64,000 bases of DNA from Pseudarthrobacter sulfonivorans. Its GTDB lineage: Bacteria; Actinomycetota; Actinomycetes; Actinomycetales; Micrococcaceae. The notes under the pieces were generated by a model. The model did no database searches. It was not told the DNA's origin and saw only the letters and a list, made by a program, of their open reading frames with translations. Both the position numbers and the translations under genes were made by a program. Positions 8,652-16,347 of this stretch are shown one piece after another. Where the stretch lies: the NCBI RefSeq assembly GCF_001484605.1, contig NZ_CP013747.1, positions 1,550,001 through 1,614,000 on the forward strand, given 5' to 3'. Within the stretch, counting starts at the first letter, position 1; the number at the start of each line of letters is the position of its first letter.

Positions 8652-10684
8652 CCGTGCTGCGGCTGGCCCGTTCCGAACTCAAGCGGATGACCGGTGGGTT
8701 GCTGCCGAAGCTGACCATCCTGGCCCTGATCATGGTGCCGCTCCTGTACGGGGCCGTGTATCTGTACGCCAACTGGAATCCCTACGGGAACCTGAACCAG
8801 ATCGAGGCCGCCCTGGTGGTTGAAGACACCGGCGCCACGTCCAGCGACGGGACCGAGCTCCAGGCGGGCAAGAAGGTGGCGGACGGCCTGGTGGAGGGGA
8901 ACGTCTTCAACTGGCAGGCGGTCCCGTCGGCGGCCGAGGCCGACGCAGGGGTCAGCAGCGGCAAGTACGCGTTTGCACTGAAAATCCCGGCAGAGTTCTC
9001 CACGAACCTGGTCTCACCCGGCAGCTTCGATTCGGCCAGCCAGGCGATGCTGAATGTCACCACCAACGATGCCAACAACTACCTGCTGAGCACCATCGTG
9101 GACAAGCTGACCACCGCGGTGCACACAACGGTGGCCAAGGAAGTGGGCGAAGAGACGGCGAACCAGCTGCTCACCGGGTTCGGCACCATCCACGCCCAGA
9201 TGCTCAAGGCCGCCGACGGCGCCGGGCAGCTGACGGACGGCGTGGCCACCCTCCGCGACGGGACTGTCACGCTGCATACGGGCACCAGCGAGCTCAGCGC
9301 AGGAGCCGGCGAGCTGTACAACGGGCAGCTGAAACTGCGGGACGGGGCCAATCAGCTGACCGACGGCGCCGGGCAGCTCAGCAGCGGGCTCTCCGTCCTT
9401 AAGGACAGCACCGCCACGCTGCCCACCGACACCCGGACGCTGGCCAACGGCGCGGCCCAGGTGGCCGCGGGGAACGCGCAGCTGAACACCAAGGTCCAGG
9501 ACGTTGTCACGCAGCTTGATGCCGCGGACCAGGGGCTCCGGACGCGTGTGATCGAATCGAATGCCCGCCTGGTCGCCTCCGAAGTGATCACCCAGGTGCA
9601 GGCAGACAAAATCCTGGCCGACTTCGATACGGTGGCAGCCTCCAGCCCCGTGGCCGCGGCGAAAACCCGGATCCAGACCGACGCCACCCAGATCCAGCAG
9701 CTCGCGGACGGCTCCGAAGCCGTGAGCGTCGGCGCAGCCCAGCTGGCCACGGCCACCCCCGCGCTGAAGGAGGCCATTGTTCAGGCTTCCGGTGGCGCTG
9801 ACCAGCTCCACACCGGGGCGGCCACGCTGGCCACCGGCGAGCAGACTGCGCTCGACGGCACCGGACGCCTCGCGGAAGGGGCGCAAACGCTCGACGCCGG
9901 TGCGGGGCAGCTGGAAGCGGGGGCCGGCACCGCCGCTGACGGCTCACGGACGCTGGCCGACGAAATTGCCAAGGGCGCCGGGCAGGTGCCCAACCCGGAC
10001 GATTCGCAGAAGAGCAGCCTCTCCGAAGTGATTGCCGATCCTGTTGCGGTCAGCAACGTCTCCCAGGCGAAAGCCGATTCCTACGGCGCGGGGCTGGCAC
10101 CGTTCTTCCTGACGCTCGCCTTGTGGATCGGCATCTTCATGCTGGTCCAGGCGATGCGGCCCATCACCCAGCGGGCCCTGGCGTCGAACGCCCCGGCCTG
10201 GAAAATCGCCGTCGGCGGCTGGCTTCCGTTCCTGGCCGTTTCGGTGGTGCAGGCGAGCCTGCTGACCCTCGTGGTGAACCTGGCGTTGGGCCTCAACCCC
10301 GCGCATCCGGTGCTGATGTGGCTGTTTATGCTGGCCGCGGCCATGGCGTTCAGCGCCATTATCCAAGGCATCGTGGCGCTGCTGGGGTCACCCGGCAAGC
10401 TGGTGGTGCTGATCCTGCTGGTGCTCCAGCTGGTGTCCTCGGGCGGCACGTTCCCCTGGCAGACCACCCCGCAGCCACTTCATGTTGTCCACGAAATCCT
10501 GCCCATGGGCTACGTGGTCACAGGCATGCGGCACCTCATCTACGGCGCGGACCTGTCCGGGATCGTGCCCACTGTCCTGGGGCTGCTCGGCTACACGTTG
10601 CTGGGCGCGGCGATGTCCACGTTTGCGGTCCGGAAGCACAAGTACTGGACCCTCAAAACGCTCAAGCCGGAGATCGCGGTATGA
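8648..10684 (+). CDS. YhgE/Pip family membrane protein
   Basis: This 678-residue protein has one N-terminal membrane segment (about residues 20-42, LTILALIMVPLLYGAVYLYA), a long extracytoplasmic region rich in repeated ADGAGQL / DGAxQL heptad-like units (about 185-470) and five or six C-terminal membrane segments from about 485. This is the architecture of YhgE and phage infection protein (Pip), relatives of ABC-2 permeases and MmpL-like exporters. I chose the GTG at 8648, preceded by GAGG and overlapping the upstream stop, because residues encoded before it are not family-like. It sits in an operon with a degenerate ATPase and a TetR regulator; the cargo is unknown. Confidence 0.88.
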   Translation: MTVLRLARSELKRMTGGLLPKLTILALIMVPLLYGAVYLYANWNPYGNLNQIEAALVVEDTGATSSDGTELQAGKKVADGLVEGNVFNWQAVPSAAEADAGVSSGKYAFALKIPAEFSTNLVSPGSFDSASQAMLNVTTNDANNYLLSTIVDKLTTAVHTTVAKEVGEETANQLLTGFGTIHAQMLKAADGAGQLTDGVATLRDGTVTLHTGTSELSAGAGELYNGQLKLRDGANQLTDGAGQLSSGLSVLKDSTATLPTDTRTLANGAAQVAAGNAQLNTKVQDVVTQLDAADQGLRTRVIESNARLVASEVITQVQADKILADFDTVAASSPVAAAKTRIQTDATQIQQLADGSEAVSVGAAQLATATPALKEAIVQASGGADQLHTGAATLATGEQTALDGTGRLAEGAQTLDAGAGQLEAGAGTAADGSRTLADEIAKGAGQVPNPDDSQKSSLSEVIADPVAVSNVSQAKADSYGAGLAPFFLTLALWIGIFMLVQAMRPITQRALASNAPAWKIAVGGWLPFLAVSVVQASLLTLVVNLALGLNPAHPVLMWLFMLAAAMAFSAIIQGIVALLGSPGKLVVLILLVLQLVSSGGTFPWQTTPQPLHVVHEILPMGYVVTGMRHLIYGADLSGIVPTVLGLLGYTLLGAAMSTFAVRKHKYWTLKTLKPEIAV

Positions 10685-11382
10685 GCCCGCCCGCGCCGGG
10701 ATCTGGGGTGCCTGAGCCTGGCGTGCATGATCCTGGGGTGCATGATCCCGTGGGGCACGATCCCGCCATGCACGGTCCCGCCGAGAAGAAACTCCGCCCG
10801 GCCCGGACCAATGCCACCCGGCAGAAGCTCTTCGACGCGTCCATGGAGCTGATCGGCCAGCGTGGCGCAGCGGGTGTCACTGTGGACGAGATTGCCGCGG
10901 CGGCGGGCGTCTCCAAGGGCACGGTCTACTACAACTTCGGCAGCAAGTCGGACCTGATCGCGCAGCTGCTGCGGCACGGCGTAGACATCCTGAAGACACG
11001 CCTGCTTACCGAGGCGGGGCAGCCCGGGGCCGATCCACTGGTGGCCATGGAGGCAATGATCGGCCAGGCCATGGATTTTATGGACGATTACCCGTCCTTC
11101 GCCCGTTTGTGGGTGAGCGAAAACTGGCGGACTCCCAGCGAATGGCGGGACACGTTCGCGGTGCTCCGGTCTGAACTCCTGGCGGTCATCGGCGCTGCCA
11201 TAGAGAACGTGGCTGCCGTCTATCCGGTGGACGAAACGGTCTCGCGGGGCAGCCTCGAAACGGCGATCTTTGGCGCCTGCTTTGTGGTGGGGCTTGACCG
11301 GCAGACCTACAACCCAGAACGCACCCGTGACCAAAGCGTTGCAGCAATCATGGCAATCATGCGCGGCTATGTCGTGAAGTAG
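10681..11382 (+). CDS. TetR-family regulator of the YhgE operon
   Basis: This 233-residue protein has a TetR helix-turn-helix at about residues 45-90 (FDASMELIGQRGAAGVTV and AAAAGVSKGTVYYNFGSKSD), followed by an all-helical ligand/dimer domain. The ATG overlaps the stop of the YhgE gene (ATGA), so it is the last gene of the operon and probably represses the operon through the palindrome at 7884-7903. The first 35 residues are a low-complexity HDP/VHDPG tract encoded by imperfect 15-base direct repeats (10700-10770). The true start could be further inside. Confidence 0.88.
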   Translation: MSPPAPGSGVPEPGVHDPGVHDPVGHDPAMHGPAEKKLRPARTNATRQKLFDASMELIGQRGAAGVTVDEIAAAAGVSKGTVYYNFGSKSDLIAQLLRHGVDILKTRLLTEAGQPGADPLVAMEAMIGQAMDFMDDYPSFARLWVSENWRTPSEWRDTFAVLRSELLAVIGAAIENVAAVYPVDETVSRGSLETAIFGACFVVGLDRQTYNPERTRDQSVAAIMAIMRGYVVK

Positions 11383-11387
11383 CAGGG

Positions 11388-12068
11388 ATGATTGGACACA
11401 TGCGCCACATGGGTAACAGCGGGAAGTTCGCCGTGATCGCGGCCGTCGCCGCCTTGGGCATGCTGGTGCTCACCGCCATCACCCTCGAAGAGGCCGTGAT
11501 GGTCACGTTCCTGGGCCTGGTTGCGCTGGCCTATGTTGCGGCCGTGGCGGAGGTCCTGGCCCGGGGGCGCCACTTTGTATTGGTGGCCACCGCTGTGGGA
11601 TCCAGCCTCACCATTGCCTTCTCCCTTGCCTTCGTCAGCACCTGGGAGCTGGCCTTCGCCGAGCAATCGTCGATCTTCGGCACACCGCTCCCCACCGGGG
11701 ATCCGGACAACTACTTCTACTGGGGTGGGGCCTCAGCGGTGGCCACGCTAGCGGTCCTGTTCCTTGGCGCAGTCTGGCCGGCGGGCAGGCGGTTGGGGAC
11801 TGCCAAACGGAGGCCCTCGCCAGCCAAGCGGCGGCCCGCTTCCGGCACTGGCCGCCCTGCTGCGCGGCGCCCGGCAACCGGAGCCACCGCGGCCCGGGGC
11901 GCGGCACCCCGGGGTGCCGCCAGCGGTCAGCGCGCGTCAGGCTCCCGTGCGCCCGCCCGGATGCCACCCTCAGCAGCCAAGCGGCCGTCGTCGTCCGCCT
12001 CCCCGGTCCGCAAACCGGCACCCAAACCGGGCACCAGGACGGGCGCCAAACCGGCGCCGCGCCGCTGA
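11388..12068 (+). CDS. membrane protein with long basic Ala/Pro/Arg tail
   Basis: This 226-residue protein has four hydrophobic segments (about 13-32, 35-57, 61-85 and 107-127), then a roughly 95-residue disordered tail rich in Arg, Ala, Pro and Ser with repeated AKRRP and RKPAPKP units. I do not recognise the family. The tail could bind nucleic acid or acidic polymer on the cytoplasmic side (inference). It starts six bases after the TetR stop. Its last 142 bases are overlapped on the opposite strand by the end of the EamA transporter frame. Confidence 0.65.
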   Translation: MIGHMRHMGNSGKFAVIAAVAALGMLVLTAITLEEAVMVTFLGLVALAYVAAVAEVLARGRHFVLVATAVGSSLTIAFSLAFVSTWELAFAEQSSIFGTPLPTGDPDNYFYWGGASAVATLAVLFLGAVWPAGRRLGTAKRRPSPAKRRPASGTGRPAARRPATGATAARGAAPRGAASGQRASGSRAPARMPPSAAKRPSSSASPVRKPAPKPGTRTGAKPAPRR

Positions 12069-12955
12069 CCCAGCCGCAGCACCTGCCGGCCGCGTCCGGT
12101 GAGCACGGCAGTCGCCACCCCGCCCAGGAGGAGCAACCCGCCAGCCAGTTCCGCCGGCGTCGGCACCTCCCCCAACGCCAGCCAGGCCGCGCTCATGCCC
12201 ACCACGGGAACCAGCAGCGTAAAGGGCACCACGGCCGACGACGGATAGCTGGCCAGGAGCCGGTTCCAGATCCCATACCCCACGAGCGACGCGAAAATGG
12301 CTGTGTACAGCGCACTCAGGATCGTGGCCGGCTGGAGGTCTGCCAGCGTGCCGAACACCGCGTCCGGCCCGTCCACCAGCAGCGACAGTCCGGCGAGGGG
12401 CACGGGCACCACTGCGCCGGACCAGACCACCAGCCCCAGCCCGGAGGCGGCCTTGGCCTTCCGCGCAATGACGTTTCCGGCCGCCCAGGACAGCGCGGCT
12501 CCCAGGACGATGATGAGCGGGAGCACCGGTGCCACGGCACTGCGGCCGACGGCCACCACGGCCAGCCCCGCAACGCCAAGAACGACGCCGGCCAGTTGGC
12601 TCCGGCTGGGGCGCTCGCGCAGGAACCCGGCGGCCAGGAGGACAGTGAGCAGCACCTGCGCCTGGAGGACAAGGGAGGCGAGGCCTGCCGGCATGCCCAG
12701 CGCCATGGCCAGGTAGAGGAGGCCGAACTGGCCCGCGCTCATAAAGACGCCGACGCCGATGATCGCCTTCCAGCTGACGTCAGGCTTCCTGATAAAGAAG
12801 ATCCAGGGGAAGACCACCAGGAGGAACCGCATTGCCACAAACAGCAGCGGGGGAACCTCACGGCCGTTCGCATGCAGGCCGAAGTCGATGGCCACGAAGT
12901 TCAGGCCCCAGAGAACGGCGACCAGGGCGGCAAGGAGGGAGTGTCGGAGATTCAC
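11927..12955 (-). CDS. EamA/DMT-family transporter
   Basis: This protein of about 342 residues has ten hydrophobic segments in two repeated halves, as in drug/metabolite (EamA) exporters; LLAALVAVLWGLNFVAIDF and the second-half VVWSGAVVPVPLAGL are typical. The family would end near GVATAVLTGRGRQVLRL, but the frame runs about 55 residues further as a Gly/Ala-rich tail antisense to the neighbouring basic tail. I prefer the GTG at 12955 (NLRHSLL). An in-frame GTG at 12988 would overlap the putative LysR operator. It is divergent from a LysR gene that probably regulates it. Confidence 0.82.
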   Translation of the reverse strand: MNLRHSLLAALVAVLWGLNFVAIDFGLHANGREVPPLLFVAMRFLLVVFPWIFFIRKPDVSWKAIIGVGVFMSAGQFGLLYLAMALGMPAGLASLVLQAQVLLTVLLAAGFLRERPSRSQLAGVVLGVAGLAVVAVGRSAVAPVLPLIIVLGAALSWAAGNVIARKAKAASGLGLVVWSGAVVPVPLAGLSLLVDGPDAVFGTLADLQPATILSALYTAIFASLVGYGIWNRLLASYPSSAVVPFTLLVPVVGMSAAWLALGEVPTPAELAGGLLLLGGVATAVLTGRGRQVLRLGQRRGAGLAPVLVPGLGAGLRTGEADDDGRLAAEGGIRAGAREPDAR

Positions 12956-12979
12956 GGTCCCACTCTTGCAGACCGTCAG

Positions 12980-13029
12980 ATGAAGCACCAGCGTTGAATT
13001 CTGCGTCGAATCATGTACGTTTGCTTCAT
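12980..13029. promoter_or_regulatory. inverted repeat in the LysR/EamA divergent region
   Basis: ATGAAGCA (12980-12987) and TGCTTCAT (13022-13029) form an exact 8-base inverted repeat 34 bases apart, overlapping the LysR start codon. It could be a regulator contact region, although start-codon coincidence contributes. Confidence 0.3.
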
Positions 13030-14026
13030 GATTGAGATCGGCTCACTGCGGGCCTTGGCGGCGATTGAACAGCACGGTTCGGTCATAGCGGCGTCGGAGG
13101 TAATTGGCTTCAGTCCGTCGGCAGTCTCCCAGCAGATCAAGAAGCTGGAGAAACAGACCGGATTCCCCGTCCTGGAACGCCGCGGCCGCGGCGTGCTGCT
13201 GACCGAGCGGGGGCTCACGCTGGCAGCGTACGGCCGGCGCATCCTGTCGGAGCTCGAGGAACTGGAATCCACCCTGTTGGCGGATCCGGCCAAACCGACC
13301 GGGCACCTCAAGGTTGTTGCCTTTTCCACGGCCTGCAGGGGCCTCGTGGGGCCGCTGCTGGGCAGGCTGGCTGCATCCGGAGCGGACCTGGACCTCAGCG
13401 TGCTGGCCGAGGACCCGCGGGAAGCCGTGGCGCGGGTGGCCAACGGGGAGGCGGACCTGGGTGTGGTCCACAACTGGAACTCCGTCCCGCTGGTGATACC
13501 GGAGCACATGAAACTCGAGTGGCTGTGCGAGGACGTAGCGGACGTCCTGGTGCACCGCGACCATCCCTTGGCAGGACGCGGCCAGGTGGAACCGGCGGAT
13601 CTGGTGGACGAGCGCTGGATCAGCACGCCGCACGGAGCCATCTGCAACGAGGCCCTACTGAGGATCTTCGCCGACCTTGGCCGGGTGCCGGACATCAGGG
13701 TCTACGATCCAGACTTCGCAACCCACATCGCACTGGTGGAGCAGGGAGCCGTTGTGGCGCTGGTCCCCCGCCTCGGCCGGCCCGTGCTGCCTGCGGACGT
13801 CGTCGGCCTGCCCCTGGTCAACCCCACGCAGGTCAGGCAGGTGGGCATCGTGTACCGCCGCACCATGGCGGCCAGCCCGGGCATCCAGCACGTCGCCGGA
13901 CTGCTCCGGGAGGTCGCCGGGTCCCGTGGGGTCGCCGGGTCCCATGGGGTCAGTGGATCCCGTGAGGTCGGTAGGTCCCATGGGGTCAGTGGATCCCGTG
14001 GCGTTAGTGGGCTCGCGGGACCTTGA
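13028..14026 (+). CDS. LysR-family transcriptional regulator
   Basis: This 332-residue regulator has an N-terminal winged helix (MIEIGSLRALAAIEQHGSV, SPSAVSQQIKKLEKQTGF) and a C-terminal LysR substrate-binding domain from about residue 90. It is divergent from the EamA transporter and probably controls it. I chose ATG 13028 rather than 13013 because the family starts at that Ile-Glu-Ile-Gly-Ser. The last roughly 35 residues are a repetitive GSxGVSGS/HGV tail, encoded by imperfect 24-30 base direct repeats (13910-14050) that run through the stop codon, an unusual extension. Confidence 0.9.
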   Translation: MIEIGSLRALAAIEQHGSVIAASEVIGFSPSAVSQQIKKLEKQTGFPVLERRGRGVLLTERGLTLAAYGRRILSELEELESTLLADPAKPTGHLKVVAFSTACRGLVGPLLGRLAASGADLDLSVLAEDPREAVARVANGEADLGVVHNWNSVPLVIPEHMKLEWLCEDVADVLVHRDHPLAGRGQVEPADLVDERWISTPHGAICNEALLRIFADLGRVPDIRVYDPDFATHIALVEQGAVVALVPRLGRPVLPADVVGLPLVNPTQVRQVGIVYRRTMAASPGIQHVAGLLREVAGSRGVAGSHGVSGSREVGRSHGVSGSRGVSGLAGP

Positions 14027-14055
14027 GCCCTATGGCGTCAGTGCGCCCGCGGGAC
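13910..14055 (+). repeat. imperfect tandem repeats at the 3' end of the LysR gene
   Basis: Repeated units built on GGTCCCATGGGGTCAGTGG and GGATCCCGTGGGGTCG run from codon ~298 to beyond the stop and reach the end of the convergent sixA gene. They encode the Gly/Ser/Val tail of the LysR protein. Confidence 0.75.
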
Positions 14056-14565
14056 CTTGAACTTGGTCAGCCGGGCGTCCTGCCCATCCAGCTCGGCCCA
14101 GGATTTTTCCGTTTCCAGCACCGTGAGGGCGCTGGTGGGGTAGCGGGTGGCGGCGTCCATGTAGGCGTCGTGGTTTGAGTCGCGGGAGGCCAGGTGCATG
14201 GCGAGGTCCTGGACGCCAGGCATATGCGAGATGAGCATCAGCGTGGTGACGGTATCAGGCACGTGATTGACCACGGCGAGCATCCGCAGCGCAGAGGCGG
14301 CGTAGAGTCCGTCCTCAAGTTTCGGCGTCGGGGCCTTATCCCCCAGTTCAGAGCACACCCAGGTGCAGGTCTGCCGGGTGCGCAGCGCACTGGAACACAG
14401 GATGAAATCCGGGAGGATGCCGTGTTTGACCAGCCACTTGCCGGCCAGGGGCGCCTCGCGGTGCCCCCGTTCCTCCAGCGGCCGCTCATGATCCGCCACA
14501 CCGCCGGGCCAGTCGGACTTGGCGTGCCGCATGATCACCAGGCGTTTGATGTGGTGGTCGCTCAT
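14038..14565 (-). CDS. SixA-type phosphohistidine phosphatase / histidine phosphatase family
   Basis: This 175-residue protein opens with KRLVIMRHAKSDWP, where the RHG/RHA motif carries the catalytic His of the branch-1 histidine phosphatase superfamily. LCSSALRTRQT supplies the second Arg and LISHMPGV the second catalytic His. Length and the RHAKSDW form match SixA-like proteins, which remove phosphate from protein histidines. The physiological partner is unknown. It is convergent with the LysR gene, only 11 bases apart. Confidence 0.85.
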   Translation of the reverse strand: MSDHHIKRLVIMRHAKSDWPGGVADHERPLEERGHREAPLAGKWLVKHGILPDFILCSSALRTRQTCTWVCSELGDKAPTPKLEDGLYAASALRMLAVVNHVPDTVTTLMLISHMPGVQDLAMHLASRDSNHDAYMDAATRYPTSALTVLETEKSWAELDGQDARLTKFKVPRAH

Positions 14566-14612
14566 CCCCCAAGCCTAGACCCGCAAGACCCACGGCGCCG
14601 CCCGTCACGCCC

Positions 14613-14692
14613 AGCACGCTTTTGGCGGGACAGAGAGTCCTGGCCCGCGGAATGCCGGGCCCGACCTCGGCAACGTAAGCCAAAAGCATGCT
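14613..14692. repeat. intergenic inverted repeat AGCAnGCTTTTGGC
   Basis: Arms AGCACGCTTTTGGC (14613-14626) and GCCAAAAGCATGCT (14679-14692) are complementary at 13 of 14 positions, with a GC-rich inner palindrome GGCCCGCGGAATGCCGGGCC between. It lies upstream of sixA. Confidence 0.6.
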
Positions 14693-14760
14693 CCCCGTGA
14701 CAAACCCGGGCCACACCGCCGTCGAATCAGCTGCGGAGGCCAACACCCGCTGGTCCCGAA

Positions 14761-14850
14761 CGCACAAAAGCGGCATTTCGCGTAGTGCCGCATCGCCGAC
14801 TGAGGAACGAAGGAGGTGTCTAAGGCACGGCGAAATGCCGCTTTGGTGCG
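14761..14850. repeat. long intergenic inverted repeat (REP-like)
   Basis: Left arm 14761-14789 and right arm 14824-14850 are complementary over CGCA-AAAGCGGCATTTCG and an inner GTGCC, with two or three mismatches and a roughly 35-base loop. It lies just downstream of the winged-helix regulator gene and could end its transcript. Confidence 0.65.
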
Positions 14851-14861
14851 TCGCTGAAGGA

Positions 14862-15728
14862 CTAGATCGAGTATTCCGGAGCGGCCCAGACAATCACTTC
14901 GGGGTGCTCGTAGAAGCGGTAGCCCTGGCCGCGGACGGTACGGACGGTGTTGGCGAGGCGGCCCAGCTTGGAGCGGAGACGGCGGATGTGGACGTCGATG
15001 GTGCGCTCGTTGGGGACTTCCTCGGCGTTGCGCCACAGGCCCTCAAGCAGTTCATCGCGGCCAACCGTGCGGGTGCCGTTTTCCACCAGGTAGTTCAGGA
15101 GTTCGAATTCCTTGAAGGTCAGGTTCAGGGATTCGCCGTCCAGGTGGACTTCGCGGCGGGCGAGGTCGATCAGGACGCCGGACGGGCGCGGGTCCTGGGG
15201 CTGCTGCAGCCGGGCAGTCTCGGCGCGCTTCTGCGCGTTCACGGTGGGGTCACCAAAGGTGGAGCGGACGACGTCGAGCGCGGAACCGGGGGTGCCGGCC
15301 GGGGCCACGGCCACGGCCGCGTAGCTTTCAGCACCGGTCACGAGTGACTGCGCGTATGCGCGGATTTCCTGGGCAAGTTTGGCAATGGAGGTTCCGGCAG
15401 CCGCCGCGGTCTCCTCGTCGATGCCCATGTAGAGGACAAATCCGCGGGCCACGGTGTCATTGGCGACCGGGCGAACACTGCTGGGTCCCGCGATCACCGG
15501 AGTGGGCGCGGTCAGCGGCGCGGCTTCGGCAGGCTGGACGGCGCGGAGCTGGCCGTAGGAACTGGGGTTGTAGCCCTGGGGTGCGTAGCCGGGGGCAGGA
15601 AAGCTGGCTCCGGGGGCAGCCGGGGCGAACGCCGGTCGGGCACCGAACCCCTGGCGGAGGCCGGAAGCCTGGCCGGCCTTGCCTGCGTTACGGACGGAGA
15701 TGTGGACGTATCCGGATGCAACTGACAT
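14862..15728 (-). CDS. orphan winged-helix regulator (OmpR/PhoB-type effector domain without receiver)
   Basis: This 288-residue protein has a C-terminal OmpR/PhoB winged helix (about residues 185-275; LTFKEFELLNYLVEN, RTIDVHIRRLRSKL and VRTVRGQGYRF are the classic motifs). There is no receiver domain. Instead residues 1-80 are Ala/Pro/Gly/Tyr-rich, and residues 80-160 form a conserved-looking region with GFVLYMGIDEETAAAAG. Orphan regulators of this form occur in actinobacteria, but I cannot name a target. The next 619 bases upstream contain no gene and carry direct repeats that could be its own operator. Confidence 0.82.
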   Translation of the reverse strand: MSVASGYVHISVRNAGKAGQASGLRQGFGARPAFAPAAPGASFPAPGYAPQGYNPSSYGQLRAVQPAEAAPLTAPTPVIAGPSSVRPVANDTVARGFVLYMGIDEETAAAAGTSIAKLAQEIRAYAQSLVTGAESYAAVAVAPAGTPGSALDVVRSTFGDPTVNAQKRAETARLQQPQDPRPSGVLIDLARREVHLDGESLNLTFKEFELLNYLVENGTRTVGRDELLEGLWRNAEEVPNERTIDVHIRRLRSKLGRLANTVRTVRGQGYRFYEHPEVIVWAAPEYSI

Positions 15729-16347
15729 GAATGCTTACCTCAATGTGAATGGCCGTCATCGCGGCTCGAATGCTGGTTGTCCCCGCAATGAAATCTGGGG
15801 ATGGCGCCCTACGCTGGGCTGGGGGCGAATGCCTAAGAACTTCGTGGGGTCTGAAGATCAGGCGTGCATTCGACAACAGCGCATGTCGGCAGCAGCGGAT
15901 GTGCTGGGCCAATATTCTGCGGCTGCAGGTGCTGTTGAGTTCTTGTTCACAATTGAAAGTGTGCAACGTAACAATGAAAACTTGCAAGTAACAATGGGTG
16001 CAACGTTCCGCATACTGAGACAAAATGCGGATTTGTGTTACAGATCACCATTCTGATTTGGCGGCAAAATAGGAGTTGTTGTCCGCCAAGGGTGCGTAAA
16101 TGGCCCTCTCCGGCGAACAATGTTCGCCCTTTCGCCATACCAAGACCTTCAAATTCACCGGCCAATTACTTGCCAAGATTCCCTGCTGGGTTTTGCCGCC
16201 TGTCCAGCGGAGAAGGCGGCCGCCTGAGGATTATCGGCGTCCCGCCCGGCCGCCCAGATCGCCCATCCAGCTCGCTAGGCTGGGATTCACAGCGTGCGCA
16301 CAGGAACCCCATAGCGCGGGCTAACCGAATGATCGGAGAGTTGTCCC
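15729..16347. other. 619-bp intergenic region with direct repeats, no gene seen
   Basis: This divergent region is AT-richer than its surroundings. Short frames are present, but none has a credible ribosome site plus family resemblance. At 15960-16006 three near-copies of TGCAACGTAACAATG / TGCAAGTAACAATG / TGCAACGTT occur in tandem at about 20-base spacing, as expected for an OmpR-class operator. GGCGAACAATGTTCGCC at 16111-16127 is a near-perfect palindrome 220 bases before the response regulator start. Confidence 0.5.
15960..16006 (+). promoter_or_regulatory. tandem direct repeats TGCAA(C)GTAACAATG
   Basis: Three imperfect direct repeats lie about 235 bases upstream of the orphan winged-helix gene. 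OmpR/PhoB-class proteins bind such head-to-tail repeats; the assignment is by pattern only. Confidence 0.35.

Noticed and set aside
13910..14055. Repeat array considered as CRISPR
   Set aside because: Units are imperfect, in frame with the LysR gene and have no unique spacers of constant length.
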